Part shown: positions 48,225 through 58,114 of the stretch, one piece after another
Layout of the letters: each line of letters begins with the position of its first letter
Numbering within the stretch: position 1 is the stretch's first letter
NCBI GenBank assembly: GCA_003586115.2
Contig: QVOM02000042.1
Location: forward strand, 32,640,855-32,704,854
Length of the DNA: 64,000 nucleotides
Reading direction: 5' to 3'
Source of the DNA: Salvator merianae
Taxonomy: Eukaryota > Chordata > Lepidosauria > Squamata > Teiidae
Program-made: the position numbers and the translations under genes
The notes under the pieces: generated by a model
Database searches by the model: none
What the model was told of the DNA's origin: nothing
Seen by the model: only the letters and a program-made list of their open reading frames with translations

Positions 48225-48669
48225 GTCAGACCGCGGCCTTGGACTGTCTCTTTTGGAACAGTCCCCATGCCACCCCACATGAGCATTGGACCGTACATGA
48301 GAGCTCTGATGACTGGGAGTTAAAGTTCCTAGCCTGAGAGTCTTAGCGGGACTAATTCCAGTAGCACAATTTGGTGTACCACCAAAATGTGTTTCCCTGT
48401 TAACCTGGAATAGGGGTGTTTGTAGCCTTCCACACAGCCTTCCACCCACGAGACCCTTGGTCTGCTAGTAGATCTGTAAAAAACAAGTCTACCGGTATTT
48501 CAGCCTAGACAAGGATTTTGACCCCCTAGACCAGGCCACACTGTGTTAATTGAGAATGTAACATGCTAGCAGGGCACAGGGTCCCCAGGAGTATGGGAGA
48601 GAGAGACCCAGAAGAGGGCTAATCCTTGTGCTAGACCGTTCCAAAGATAAGTGCAGAAAAAGCTGACAT
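48225..48669 (+). mobile_element. hAT-C non-autonomous element, copy 5
   Basis: The right end AAGATAAGTGCAGAAAAAGC is preserved; the left end (GCGGCCTTGGACTGTCTCTT) is decayed. The interior has 'ttaaagttcctagcctgagagtc', 'ctaattccagtagcac' and 'cctagaccaggccacactg'. It abuts recognisable L3 sequence starting at about 48670, so it may be an insertion into that L3, but L3 sequence to its left is not identifiable. Confidence 0.6.
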
Positions 48670-48740
48670 TTCTCACAGAAGAGATCTGTAGTAAATGGCA
48701 TCTCCCAAGGTTCTGTAACAAGATTTAATATATTTATAAA
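48670..48740 (+). mobile_element. L3/CR1-type LINE, piece 1 of 4
   Basis: It reads 'ctgtagtaaatggcatctcccaaggttctgtaacaagatttaatatatttataa'. This corresponds to the reverse transcriptase segment with the G-x-P-Q-G-S motif and the start of F-I-N-D-L. The reading stops exactly at the Helitron end (48741) and continues at 49514. Confidence 0.75.
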
Positions 48741-49513
48741 CTAGCTGTACCCAGCCACGCGTTGCTGTGGCTCAGTCTGGTGAAATGGAAAAGAAAGAAA
48801 AGAGAAAGCGCACTTTCGAATATGTTTAATTTCACAATGCTTGTGGGTATACAATATTTTTTGTTGTTCCATTGTCTGTGCAGATATAGAGATTGTCTGG
48901 TTTGCCGACTCTAGGACACGCAACATATAATTGTCCATGTGAGAAGCAATCCGTGTCTAAATCTAAACCGCACAATTGTAAAGATTGGCCCTGAGCTTTG
49001 TTGATGGTTATTGCAAACGCCAATCGAATTGGGAAGTGCAATCTTTGAAATTGAAATGGCATATCCGTTGGAATCATAGGAATGCGAGGAATGAGGACAT
49101 CTTCACCGTACAGCTAAATTCCAACGCAATGTCACATGAAATAATTAAATCAAAATGAAAATAAGTGGAAATCGATGAAAATTCCATTTCACAATGCAAT
49201 CGGAAACATTGAAATGGAATCGTGAAACTGTACATTTGGAAATCGTACATGGATTGTAAATCGGAAACATTGAATTGGAATCGTAAAATATTTAGTATAG
49301 CATGTGTTGCTTTTACGTCCAGCAGATGGCGCTGTGTTTTAAAAAAAAACTGTTTTTACCTGTCACAGGTGTGACATCTATATAATATAGGTATATAAAA
49401 ACAAACGCGTATTCGAATGCAATGTTGTGTCAAAATTTCAAAGCAATCAGTGCAGAACTTTCAGAGATTAGCGATTTTGAACAAACGAACATTTACATTT
49501 TTATTTATATAGA
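48741..49513 (-). mobile_element. Helitron, internally deleted, inserted in L3
   Basis: Read on the minus strand it starts with TC (TCTATATAAATAAAAATGTA) and ends with CTAG. Just inside the 3' end is a hairpin, stem GCCAC/GTGGC at 48754-48771, the canonical Helitron 3' signature. The flanking bases are A before the 5' end and T after the 3' end, as expected for insertion between A and T with no target duplication. It keeps about 280 bases encoding the C-terminus of the helicase (separate entry). The replication-initiator domain and most of the helicase are deleted. A 26-bp direct repeat with one mismatch lies at 49198-49223 and 49259-49284. Confidence 0.9.
48832..49115 (-). pseudogene. Helitron RepHel helicase, C-terminal remnant
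   Basis: This is the C-terminus of the Pif1-family helicase half of the Helitron rolling-circle replicase. The readable frame begins near 49115 with LYGEDVLIPRIP. It then carries FPIRLAFAITINKAQGQSL (the late helicase motif with the conserved T-I-N-K-x-Q-G-Q-S run) and CFSHGQLYVACPRVG, and closes NIVYPQAL at a natural stop. The frame is free of stops over about 94 codons, so the insertion is not very old or lay outside selection only briefly. The usual protein is well over 1,000 residues, so more than 90 percent is missing and it cannot function. Upstream sequence at about 49116 changes abruptly to non-coding, marking the deletion joint. Confidence 0.9.
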
Positions 49514-49748
49514 TAGATGGTCAAGAGTTAGGAATGAAGTAGCCATATTTATGGATGACACCCAATTGTGCAGAGTGGTAAAAAGAAACAAACAAAAGGA
49601 CTGCAAAGAGATACAATCTGTGCCATGTTTGGAGACTGTGAATAAAAAATGGCAGACACTGGCACACTGGAGTGAAAAATCCGTGCTTAATAAGATCTTA
49701 GCAAGCTGAAACTAACCAGGTTAGAGATCTTAATGCAATGGCAGATTA
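49514..49748 (+). mobile_element. L3/CR1-type LINE, piece 2 of 4
   Basis: It resumes the reverse transcriptase immediately after the Helitron. EVAIFMDDTQLCRVVKRN includes an intact F-x-D-D catalytic box. Later decayed L3 text follows up to the MITE at 49749. A stop and several indels lie downstream. Confidence 0.8.
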
Positions 49749-50050
49749 TAGAGATGTGCCAAACCAGTTAAGGTGTGAATCAGTTCAAACTGAATCAAAT
49801 CGAATCAAACCACACCCCCAGGGTGTGAACCAGGGGTTGTTTGTTGGAATCAGCTGATCCACCTAGTTTGATTTGAACCAGTTTGGGTGCAACATGTGTT
49901 ACCCTTAAAAAGGGGCTTTTTTTACATACAATATGTTGAAGTCTGAACCAGGTCAAGCCTGTTCAACCCGGTTCAAATTCAAACTAAACACCATATGGTT
50001 CTGTTAAACTCAAACTGGACCACAAAAAATTGAGTTTGCGATCATCTCTA
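49749..50050. mobile_element. 302-bp hAT-like MITE inserted in L3
   Basis: It begins TAGAGATGTGCCAAACCAG and ends CGATCATCTCTA, so the ends are TAGAGATG inverted repeats. The flanking octamers GCAGATTA and GTTGATTA match at six of eight positions, a decayed 8-bp duplication. The interior is built from many short repeats of the type GGTTCAAA / TTTGAACC on both strands, so it is largely self-complementary. It is non-coding. Confidence 0.75.
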
Positions 50051-50096
50051 GTTGATTATTCATGAAGGTCCCACAGCAGTGTCTAGCAGGATCTTT
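50051..50096 (+). mobile_element. L3/CR1-type LINE, piece 3 of 4
   Basis: A short L3 stretch ('attcatgaaggtcccacagcagtgtctagcag') corresponds to the L3 segment '...atgaaa-tgtcaacccagtgt-gcagca...'. It is bounded by the MITE on the left and by another insertion on the right. Confidence 0.55.
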
Positions 50097-50399
50097 GTGA
50101 CAACAGTCCTGCCAATAGAAGTGCTACCGTTGTAGCACACAGCTAAGAAAAGTAAGCTTGCTGTTTGCACACCCAGCTTTAGTATTTCTGACTGGCACTG
50201 TTTTCTTGACATCAGAAAATGACTCTGGGAGTCTGCCATTTTCTGTGTTTGAGAAAATAGATCCAGGCTGTTTGATACAAAGAATGTGAACTGGTAAGCC
50301 TGCACCCTCAGCAGCATCAAGTAGAAGAGAAGGAGAAAGCACTGATTTGCAGTCCCTGTGCCTTCCAAGCATTCACACAGTACTATTATGGCATTGTGT
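50097..50399. mobile_element. Unclassified 303-bp insertion in L3
   Basis: It is flanked by GGATCTTT (50089-50096) and GGATCTTG (50400-50407), an 8-bp direct repeat with one mismatch, and it splits recognisable L3 sequence. Its ends (TGTGACAACAGTCC and GCATTGTGT) are only weakly inverted. The duplication length suggests a hAT, but no second copy was seen in the window. Confidence 0.5.
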
Positions 50400-51092
50400 G
50401 GATCTTGCTTCTGTCAGCTGTGAAAAGGCCAGTAACCGTGTTAAGGGTAATAAGAAATGCTATTAAAAATAAAAATGCCAATACTATCATGCTGTTACAC
50501 AAATTGATGTACAGCTTCACCTGAAATACAGTGTACAGTTTTCCTCACTGAATCTAAAAAGAAGTATCACAGAGTTAGAAGAGCTACCAAAAGGGGGGGG
50601 GGGGAGCCAACAATTAATCAATTAATAAGCGAGGATGTAATAGAGGTATATGACATTTTACAAGAATATTTTTTCCTCCTGTTCCTCTAGAACCAGGGGG
50701 TTGACCAATGAAGGTGAAACCTAGCAAAATCTGCATAGGTTAAAAAGATCTGTTTTGTTTTGTTTTCACACAGTGTAGTTGAATTATAGAATCCACTACC
50801 ATGAAATCTGGTAGCCTGAATGGCTTCAGAAAATATTTAGACAAATTCATGCAAGACAGAGCTACCAATAGATGCTAAGCACGACAGCTGTAAAATTGCC
50901 TCTGCTTCTGGAGGCTGTATGCCTCTAAAGCTACAGGTAGACTGTGAACAGGTCCAATTGATGTGCTGTCGATGTCCTGCCTGTGAGCTTCCATTCTCAT
51001 TAGGCTGGTTACTGTGAAAAGAGGCTGCCAGACTAGAATGGTCACTGGTGCAATCCAGCAGGGTTTTTTTTTTCCCCCTATATTCTTATAGT
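50400..51092 (+). mobile_element. L3/CR1-type LINE, piece 4 of 4 with 3' end
   Basis: It starts 'ctgtcagctgtgaaaaggccagtaacc' and runs through 'gggtaataagaaatgctattaaaaataaaa', 'atagaatccactaccatgaa' and 'gacaaattcatgcaagacagagctaccaatagatgctaa' to the tail 'gcaatccagcaggg...tattcttata'. It is about as diverged as the copy at 32361-33130. A G-run of about 13 lies at 50594-50606. Pieces 1-4 total about 1.05 kb. Confidence 0.8.
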
Positions 51093-51601
51093 CAAAGAGG
51101 TTTTTTGACTTTTGCCAAGAAGGAGCTTATCTCAAGTCCCCTGGGGCCTGTGCTAGTGTCACTGGGAAACACAATCTTCATGCTACTGTGGTCTCCAGGA
51201 GGTCTCCTAAATGTTCCCAGCACCCCACAAAAACCTCCCTAGCCTGCGTCTTTGGAAGCCAGGGAAATTTGTTAGGTTGGAGTTAGACCAAGACTGGCAG
51301 CCATCATGTGGACATCTGCAGGTAGATTCCCCAGTGTCTCCACTTTTCTGGCAGGAGTAACTTGATTCAGGCCAGGAACCATGCTCTGTGTTCTGCACAA
51401 ATGTGTAGAATGTGAAACTAGTCTGATTGTCTACTCTACTTAGTGGATACAGTTCCTTAAAATTGAGATGGAAAAAAAAATCAGATGGTCTGGGCAAAAA
51501 CTGGAATTCATTATCTCTAAAAGAGAGGAGCAATATCTGGGGAACAGTTGAGAGATCTACGCATTGAGGTTGCATCTCTATTATGTAGCAAAGGCACCTT
51601 A
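51093..51601. other. No recognised feature
   Basis: Unassigned. A 122-codon minus-strand frame (51207-51575) has no recognised motif. Confidence 0.4.
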
Positions 51602-52044
51602 AGGCTAGTCTTCATTACTTCCAGTGGAGACCAGTTGCCCTAATTAAGGCATCTTTATTGCATAATGACACAGCCTGAATCATTTAGGTTTAGGTCACAG
51701 GATGTCAAGGGGAGTACATAACACCCAGGTAGCTTCTGAACCATATGCATCAATTTGTAACATAAAGGCCTTTCCTGACCTGCATTGTTTGACCCAGATT
51801 AAGAATGGAACAAAGCAAAGTGAAATGCACCAGCGACTGCCCACTTTGCCAGAACCCCATCCCAACTTTCTTCAGAAGCTGGAAAGTGAAAGTTCCCCAA
51901 CTTCGAAATTTCCAGTTACTCCTTATGAACAGTGTGATGATCTATAGTAACATTAGAACTCCCCAAATGTTAGAACTCTGCAAACAAGGGAGGAAATGTA
52001 AGAATCTTCTCCCTACCAGTCATTAAGAGGTAAGCATAAACAGG
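51602..52044. mobile_element. Possible hAT-like element
   Basis: The right end GGTAAGCATAAACAGGCCC resembles hAT termini here, and the left GGCTAGTCTTCATTACTTCC is a weak inverted partner. The interior matches no other copy in the window. Tentative. Confidence 0.3.
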
Positions 52045-52753
52045 CCCTCTGTCTTTACACTATCCATTTTTTAATTATCTTGTATTAAAAAAAACACACA
52101 AAAAAATATTGTGATGACCATTACCTAAATACAAATAAAGTAATAACTTATTTTTTATAATTATTATTTTTAATACTTTGCTGTTTTCATCTGCTTTTAA
52201 TCGTGCTTATTGTTTTTATATACTAAATCACTTCAGGGTTATATGTCAAATAATGTTTACTGTGCTGAATGTCAGAATTAAGGGGGAAATTGCTCTTTTC
52301 CTTATCCAAACCTGCCACATTCTGCTCTGTTGGTCAAAGTGGGAAAATATTTGACCAGAAGGGGGAAGGAAGGAAGGAAGGAAGGAAGGAAGGGAGGGAG
52401 GGAGGGAGGGAGGGAGGAAGGAAGGGAGGAATTTCTGCATAAAAATATGCCCCAAACCTAGATGATGAGCTATATGTCTACAGCCCTTTCTGTACTGGGC
52501 CTTATTAATTACATATTTCAGAAAGATTCTTGTTTAATAAGCATCTTATAAGTGTAAGAGCAATTCTACACATACTTACTCAGGAGAAAGTACAATGATC
52601 AACAGAGCTGGGGGGGTGAATTAAATTTTCATTATCCGCCTCCTCTTGTTTCATAGCATATGCAGTGATGCTTATAAATTAACTCAGACAAAATTAAACA
52701 AATGTTAAACATAAAAGGAAACAGTTAAGTAATACATTCAAAGAAGGGTTTAT
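52045..52753. other. No recognised gene; GGAA/GGGA microsatellite inside
   Basis: AT-rich DNA surrounding the purine microsatellite at 52361-52431. Otherwise unassigned. Confidence 0.45.
52361..52431. repeat. GGAA / GGGA tetranucleotide microsatellite
   Basis: Runs of GGAA, then GGGA, then GGAA again, all purine on the + strand. The proline/serine-rich minus-strand frame across it is an artefact. Confidence 0.95.
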
Positions 52754-53206
52754 AGCCAAGCTCAAACTTACCTGGCTGGAATGGTCTCCAGAGACCATTA
52801 CAGGTCAGTGCACTTCAGGAATGGTCGGGCACATTCACATGTTGGGTGGAGGAGCATGCCAGTTCCTGCTCAGGATAGCAGTGACATGCAGGCAAATGGC
52901 CGTATTCCAGGCCTCGTATCCAGACACTGGATGCCTCACCTATCTCTAGCCATGACTGGGCAAAGAGACTTTGTGTACGCTGTGTGAGGGCAGGGCAAAT
53001 CAGGTCAGGACACACCCAGAAGCGTCCCATTCATACTGTTCCCGTATCATTCATTATGGAATGGGATAGCTTGTAGACAGCTTTTAAGCTGTACACAGCA
53101 AGTAAGCCTCAAGAAACGAGCGGGAGATATGGGGGATTATTCCAGGCAGATCTCAGTGCAAACAATCTGTTTGGAACTGTCTCCAGACCAGGTGTGAAAA
53201 GGTCCC
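52754..53206. mobile_element. hAT-like non-autonomous element
   Basis: The right end CCAGACCAGGTGTGAAAAGG + TCCC pairs imperfectly with the left GCCAAGCTCAAACTTACCTGG. Both ends also carry the inner matching motif GGTCTCCAGAGACC / GTCTCCAGACC. It is not clearly a member of A, B or C. It is non-coding. Confidence 0.5.
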
Positions 53207-53325
53207 ATGACTGAAAACAGTCTAAGAACAACCCCCTGAGCCTTTTCTCAGAATAACCAAGTTAAAATTTAAATCCATAATGCTCTCTCATACTGCTAGA
53301 AGCTGCAAGCAGCAACTAGAACAAA

Positions 53326-53505
53326 GGCCCTTTCTGCACTTGGCTTTTTTCTTGACTATATCCCAGAATTGGGACCTGCTATCCACATGCTAGAGCAGAT
53401 TATAGCAGGCCCCAAGTGGAGCCTGCCATAGTTCATAGTAGCATGCAGGTGGTAGATCCCTATTCCAAGATATAATCTGGAATAAGGTCAAGTGCAGAAA
53501 GGGCC
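53326..53505. mobile_element. Palindromic hAT-like MITE, copy 1
   Basis: The ends GGCCCTTTCTGCACTTGGC and TCAAGTGCAGAAAGGGCC are near-perfect inverted repeats, and the two 90-base halves are complementary along most of their length ('tatatcccagaattggga' versus 'tccctattccaagatata'). It has a close relative at 61790-61983. It is non-coding. Confidence 0.85.
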
Positions 53506-53710
53506 AAAGTGTCATTAAACAGGGTAGAAGCTGAAATCCATGGACTAGTTTAAGCAAGGTATAATACCCTATCAAGGAGAACAATTAAATCAAGCTTTTT
53601 CTGCATATGAGCAAACCCAAGCAATGAACTATTTGAAATCATCAAGAAAATAACATCCTGCCTAGTGAGAAGAGGGCAGCATTTACTGGAATACACACTT
53701 TGATTTAAAA

Positions 53711-53738
53711 CAAAAAAAAAAGCCCATAGAATATGGGC
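53711..53738. repeat. Perfect 12-bp hairpin
   Basis: AAAAAGCCCATA and TATGGGCTTTTT face each other across a 3-4-base loop. It looks like a bacterial terminator but has no such role in vertebrate DNA. It is probably the end of a small foldback or chance. Confidence 0.6.
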
Positions 53739-54041
53739 TTTTTCCTTAAACAGTTATAAAGAATGCCTCAGGTGTAAGGTTTCTTGTTATTCACCAAGTA
53801 GTTTGCTTTTTCCCTCCATTCAGACTCTAAACATCCAAGATTTTGTATGGACTAGGGCAAATAGACAGCTTTATTGCATTTATATAACACAGACCTCAGT
53901 CCATCATATTCAGAGGAAAATAATCTTACTTGCTCCATAATTTATTTTTATGTGTGAGGTTCAGTAGTTTACCTGAGTCTCCTCCAGAACTTCAATAGTC
54001 CCTCAAAGAAAAATCCCCAAACTCCTGAAACAACAACAAAC

Positions 54042-54094
54042 ATCTTCTTCTCCTCCTTGTCCTTCTTCTTCTTCATCATCATCATCATCATCTT
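54042..54094. repeat. TTC / ATC triplet repeat
   Basis: CTTCTTCTCC, then TTCTTCTTCTTC, then ATCATCATCATCATCATC. A simple repeat. Confidence 0.9.
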
Positions 54095-54318
54095 AAACTC
54101 TTAACTGTCCTGAGAGCTAGAAAACATAGTACAAAATTTTAGAATAAAATCAAATATAGCATGTGCTTCTCCAAAAATATATATCTCCTTCAGCATACCA
54201 CCTCAATCCTTTTAATGGTTTTTCTCCTTAGGGATATTTACTTACAGACTACCAGCCACTATGTAATAGAACGTTTCATGCAGTTTTTTCCCTTCCGACA
54301 AATCTTGCTTCCAACATA

Positions 54319-55290
54319 GGGCCTGTTCACACTTTCCACCCTAGAATGGGCTAATTAGCCCATTCAAGGGTGGAATAGACCCCATCGTGCAGACAGTGTC
54401 TGCACGGTTTGGGCCTAAAAACTTACCTTAAGCTGGCTACCGGCATTTGCGGGTGCGAATGCCAGTAGCAGTACCTGATCCTCACCATGACAGTGTAAGA
54501 AATAGGTTCAGTATAACCCTGAACAAAATACATTGTGAACAAAGTTGGTGAAGAAGCATTCACTTTATTTGGACATTCTTGAAAGAATGGGTGTCCCAGC
54601 TAGGTAGGCACACACCCAGAGCTTGGCGCAGCAAGCTTATATTGTCTACCCAGACGCAGTTTTCCCTCCCTCTCCCTCTTATCGGTTAAAGAGAGAAAGG
54701 TGTACAGTTTACTCGACCGCCTACAACATATTCCCCTTGATATGTTCCCCCTCCCATAACATACATCCCATGTCTCATTAAACCCCTAATTATGCATTTG
54801 TAGGTGTTAACTAAAATATGTATAAGGCTAATTACGCATGGGCAGAAGAGTTTAACACTGTTGCCCGATAATAAAGTTCAACCTAGCCATTTATCTCAGA
54901 TAGCCGTCCAGCTAATGCAGGTGGGTTTTGTCATAAGTGACAGTAATGGAGTTAGCCTCCTTTTCATACCAGGATAGCTTAGCTTTTAGCTATGCCAGGA
55001 ATTTTCACATCCTCTAGTTTCCTTTAGATAGAAATGGCTAACTTGTCCACAGCACTTTAGTTATGTTCAGAGGAAGTGTACTTTATTGTAAAAGTAACAT
55101 TTTCTTATTCCTCACAACAGTAGCCAGCAAGCGGCCGGCCACTGCCATGGCGACCGGCAGCAGCTCCATGCACGTGGGCAATGGGGCACTGTGATCGGGC
55201 CACAGTGTGAATGGTCGCTGCACTATGAGGTCTGTTCCACCATGAAACGTCGCTGCCCAACATCCCACAGTGGAGAATACAAAAAGGCCC
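54319..55290. mobile_element. hAT-B element, copy 7, split by a solo LTR
   Basis: The left GGGCCTGTTCACACTTTCCA and the right GGAGAATACAAAAAGGCCC are hAT-B inverted repeats. The left end also has the subterminal palindrome TAGAATGGGCTAATTAGCCC. It carries 'tgcagacagtgtctgcac' and 'aagctggctaccggcatttgcgggtgcgaatgcc', which recur reversed in copy 8. At 54494 it is interrupted by a 623-bp LTR. Without that, the element is about 345 bp. Confidence 0.8.
54494..55116 (-). mobile_element. Solo LTR of an endogenous retrovirus
   Basis: It is bounded by TG...CA on the + strand (TGTAAGAAAT...TTCCTCACA) and flanked by the 4-bp direct repeat ACAG (54490-54493 and 55117-55120). A 4-bp duplication is typical of gammaretrovirus-like elements. 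Orientation is inferred as minus: on that strand a TATAAG box ('gacaatataagcttgctg') precedes an AATAAAG signal about 80 bases from the 3' edge. No internal viral genes, primer-binding site or polypurine tract remain, so it arose by recombination between two LTRs. Confidence 0.85.
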
Positions 55291-58114
55291 TCTGTGGACT
55301 GTATTTGGGGCAACAAGGAGCTCAATCAGATCTTCACTGATTTGGCTTTGATCATCCCATCCTCATCATGGCAGTGGCTTGCTGTCACTCAAAATTAACC
55401 CCAAATATAGTTTGTCTGGATGGTGCCTGAAGCTCTCCTCCAGTAACCTAGTTTAATGTGAAGGGCATTTCTTATTTGAAGGGAGTTTGCCTACTTTTGG
55501 CAGAAATTAACTCAAAGAATGTGGGAGAAGGTTCTTCCATATTTTCATAAGGTTATTGTTCTAGAGTACTCAAGATAGCTATAAGATGGCCATAAATGTA
55601 CTGGCTGTAAAATCTTTGGGCAGGTAGTTCTCATTTCAAATGGATATGTGATTGTAGGAAATTTCTGCCTCCGATTCCAAGTATCTGCTCTCACTCCTAA
55701 AAGAATCCATCCCCTAAGAATTCACATTAATCTTTGAAAAGACATTTGTGATACAGTATCACAAAGAGTCACACCTATTTTTCAGATTCAGTCAATTCTA
55801 AATTAGTAAAACAATGGACTGCTTTTAAGCTAGAAGCTCTCTCAGGAGACATCCAGGTAAAATCAAAAGATTTCCAATAATATGCATGTAAGGTAGTCAG
55901 TCTTAAAGGAATGGCTTGAACAATCTACCATCTCATCAGTTTTGTATTATTGATCTTTCAGTTAGAGTAACTTGAATAACCACAGGTACATAACAGCAGT
56001 TCTAAGCACATTCTAATTGACAAAATCTATGTATGTGCACCATTAAATTCAAACAAAATTAGCAAATCCTTTTCAGCTGCTAACGCTTTTGCATTCTAGA
56101 AATGCCCATTTTACTGTGTTATTCAGAATTCTTAGAGTTAATGAGAACTTAATGGCATTGCAGCTAGAGTCTAAATTATTTTTCTGTAGCTAATATACAA
56201 CATTTATTCCAACTGAAATGCAACTTAACACATTTTCTTCAGTTTTATGAATTGAAGTTTCACGTAATGAGGTCATTTTCTAACAAAGAATTCTGGTCAC
56301 GCCTCTATATGCATTGCATGGCGCAGGAGCAATGATTAATGTTTTATTTAGCCAAGCACTATTTTCATTAAAAATTAGCAACACTATAAAGAGTTCCTTT
56401 TATTCTCCTTATTTTTAAATGTGCTTTGGGGAATAGTGAGCTTGGAGGATTTTTTATAAGATTTTTATCAGATTATAAGATGTGAATTAAATACAAAGAC
56501 CATATTTAATATATGTAGTTCTAACAACAACTTGGAGATACTTATCTGAACTGCAATTCCCACTGGCATCTTCAACTAAGGAGCAGGGGAGTTGCAGTTC
56601 ACACACACAAAATAACTTCTCCAAATTCTGTCAAGTTACCTAGCGTGCTGTATATGCTTTTAGCTACATATCTAAATTTTAAAGTGCTGGCATAAATCTT
56701 TAAAACTTTAGCTTGGAATACTGTTGTCTGTAGATTTCACCCAAACGATTCTGTCTATACTTTGACGTCATTAGCCAATGAAGTATTGAAAAGAAGAAAT
56801 TTTGGGCTGGCAAAGTGCTTAGGATTCTTTATTTCTTTATTTTAAACACAAAGCCACTTCAAATCCCCCCAAGTGTTTCATTATGTATAAATATATTGCG
56901 CATGGCTTATGTCTGCAGCAAATTCATGCTAGATTAGGCCTATGCTCACATACCTTAACAGGCAGTCTTCATGGCCAGCACTGATAATGCTAGTAACTTG
57001 TTTGTGAGTGGCTACAGTCCAGCTCTATTTCCACCAGATTGGCGGCCCATGCAAACCAACTCTTCATCAGGAAAGTAGTTTACACTTAGACTTAAACTGA
57101 GAATTTTTTGGCCATATAAAACCCACATTTTCTTCCAAAACAATTTCTCTTAAAATTATTCTGCATCCTACTTTTTTAACTTATCTTTCCTAAATATTCT
57201 TTGGAAAATTATAGTTGTACCTTATATGCCAGTGTGACCTACATGGCATAAAATACGGGTAGTTGACATGCCTACAACTCCATCTGAGGCTCTCTGGAGT
57301 GAAGCCAAAACAGTTAGAGCAGGTGAGTTTTAGGAAATGCAATTGGCATATTCAGTTCATTTCCACCTATCTACTTCATTCGCACCTATCTGAATTGAAA
57401 GCCATTGTGCATCAAAGGCAGTATATTGCTCCAAATGCTAATTTGGCTGAGTGAGAATGAAATGTATTCAACATACTGATCAGTCACTCTCAGTTCCTCT
57501 CCTAGGCCATGACTAAGCCAAAAACATTGCAGTGCTTGTTATACTGAATAATGCTCCGTATGTTCAATGTAATGTCTCTGGACTTGACACAAATTAATAA
57601 TTTTGGAGCGTTGTCTTCCTTTGCTGATAAGCTGCTTGCATAGTTTAAGCAAGACAATAGTATGTAATAGCTAGACAGAATTATCTATTAAGGAAGAATT
57701 AAAAGTATTTTTCATGAAATGAAATATAGCAACTCTATTATGTATCACAGTAAATCCCTATTTTTTCTAAAGTTGTAATGTGCCTTGAGAGATATTTTAT
57801 TTTTATTTTTTTAAAATAACTGTATTAATGCAACTCATTTTCTCATTTCACTGTAGAAAGAAAATATTTTCTATCAACAAACAGTGTTGAATTAAATCAG
57901 ATGAAAATTTTGGGAATCAGCATGCAAGTAAGCTGAGTTCATGGCAGGATGACAATCTTTATAAAGTATACTTGTCACCAGGTCAATGTTGTTTGGCAGG
58001 TGAATGAAGCAAATGGCTCCAGAAAGCATATTAGTTCCAAGTGGTTATTGGGTACCATTGAGTCGTGGCTGACCCCTAGTTGTCTTCATGGGTGCCTTTC
58101 TTGGCAGAGATACA
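55291..58114. other. Long repeat-poor AT-rich segment
   Basis: About 2.8 kb, the longest stretch here without a recognised transposon. It has many TAAT-type and TGATTAATG-type motifs. A tiny inverted pair (GAACTGCAATTCCC / GGGGAGTTGCAGTTC, 56549-56609) may be a MITE remnant. The single short frame at 57263-57454 is not recognised. It is the best candidate in the window for host unique or regulatory sequence, but nothing proves that. Confidence 0.4.

Noticed and set aside
53711..53738. Intrinsic transcription terminator
   Set aside because: The hairpin plus T-run looks like one, but bacterial-type terminators are not expected in a vertebrate genome and no gene precedes it.
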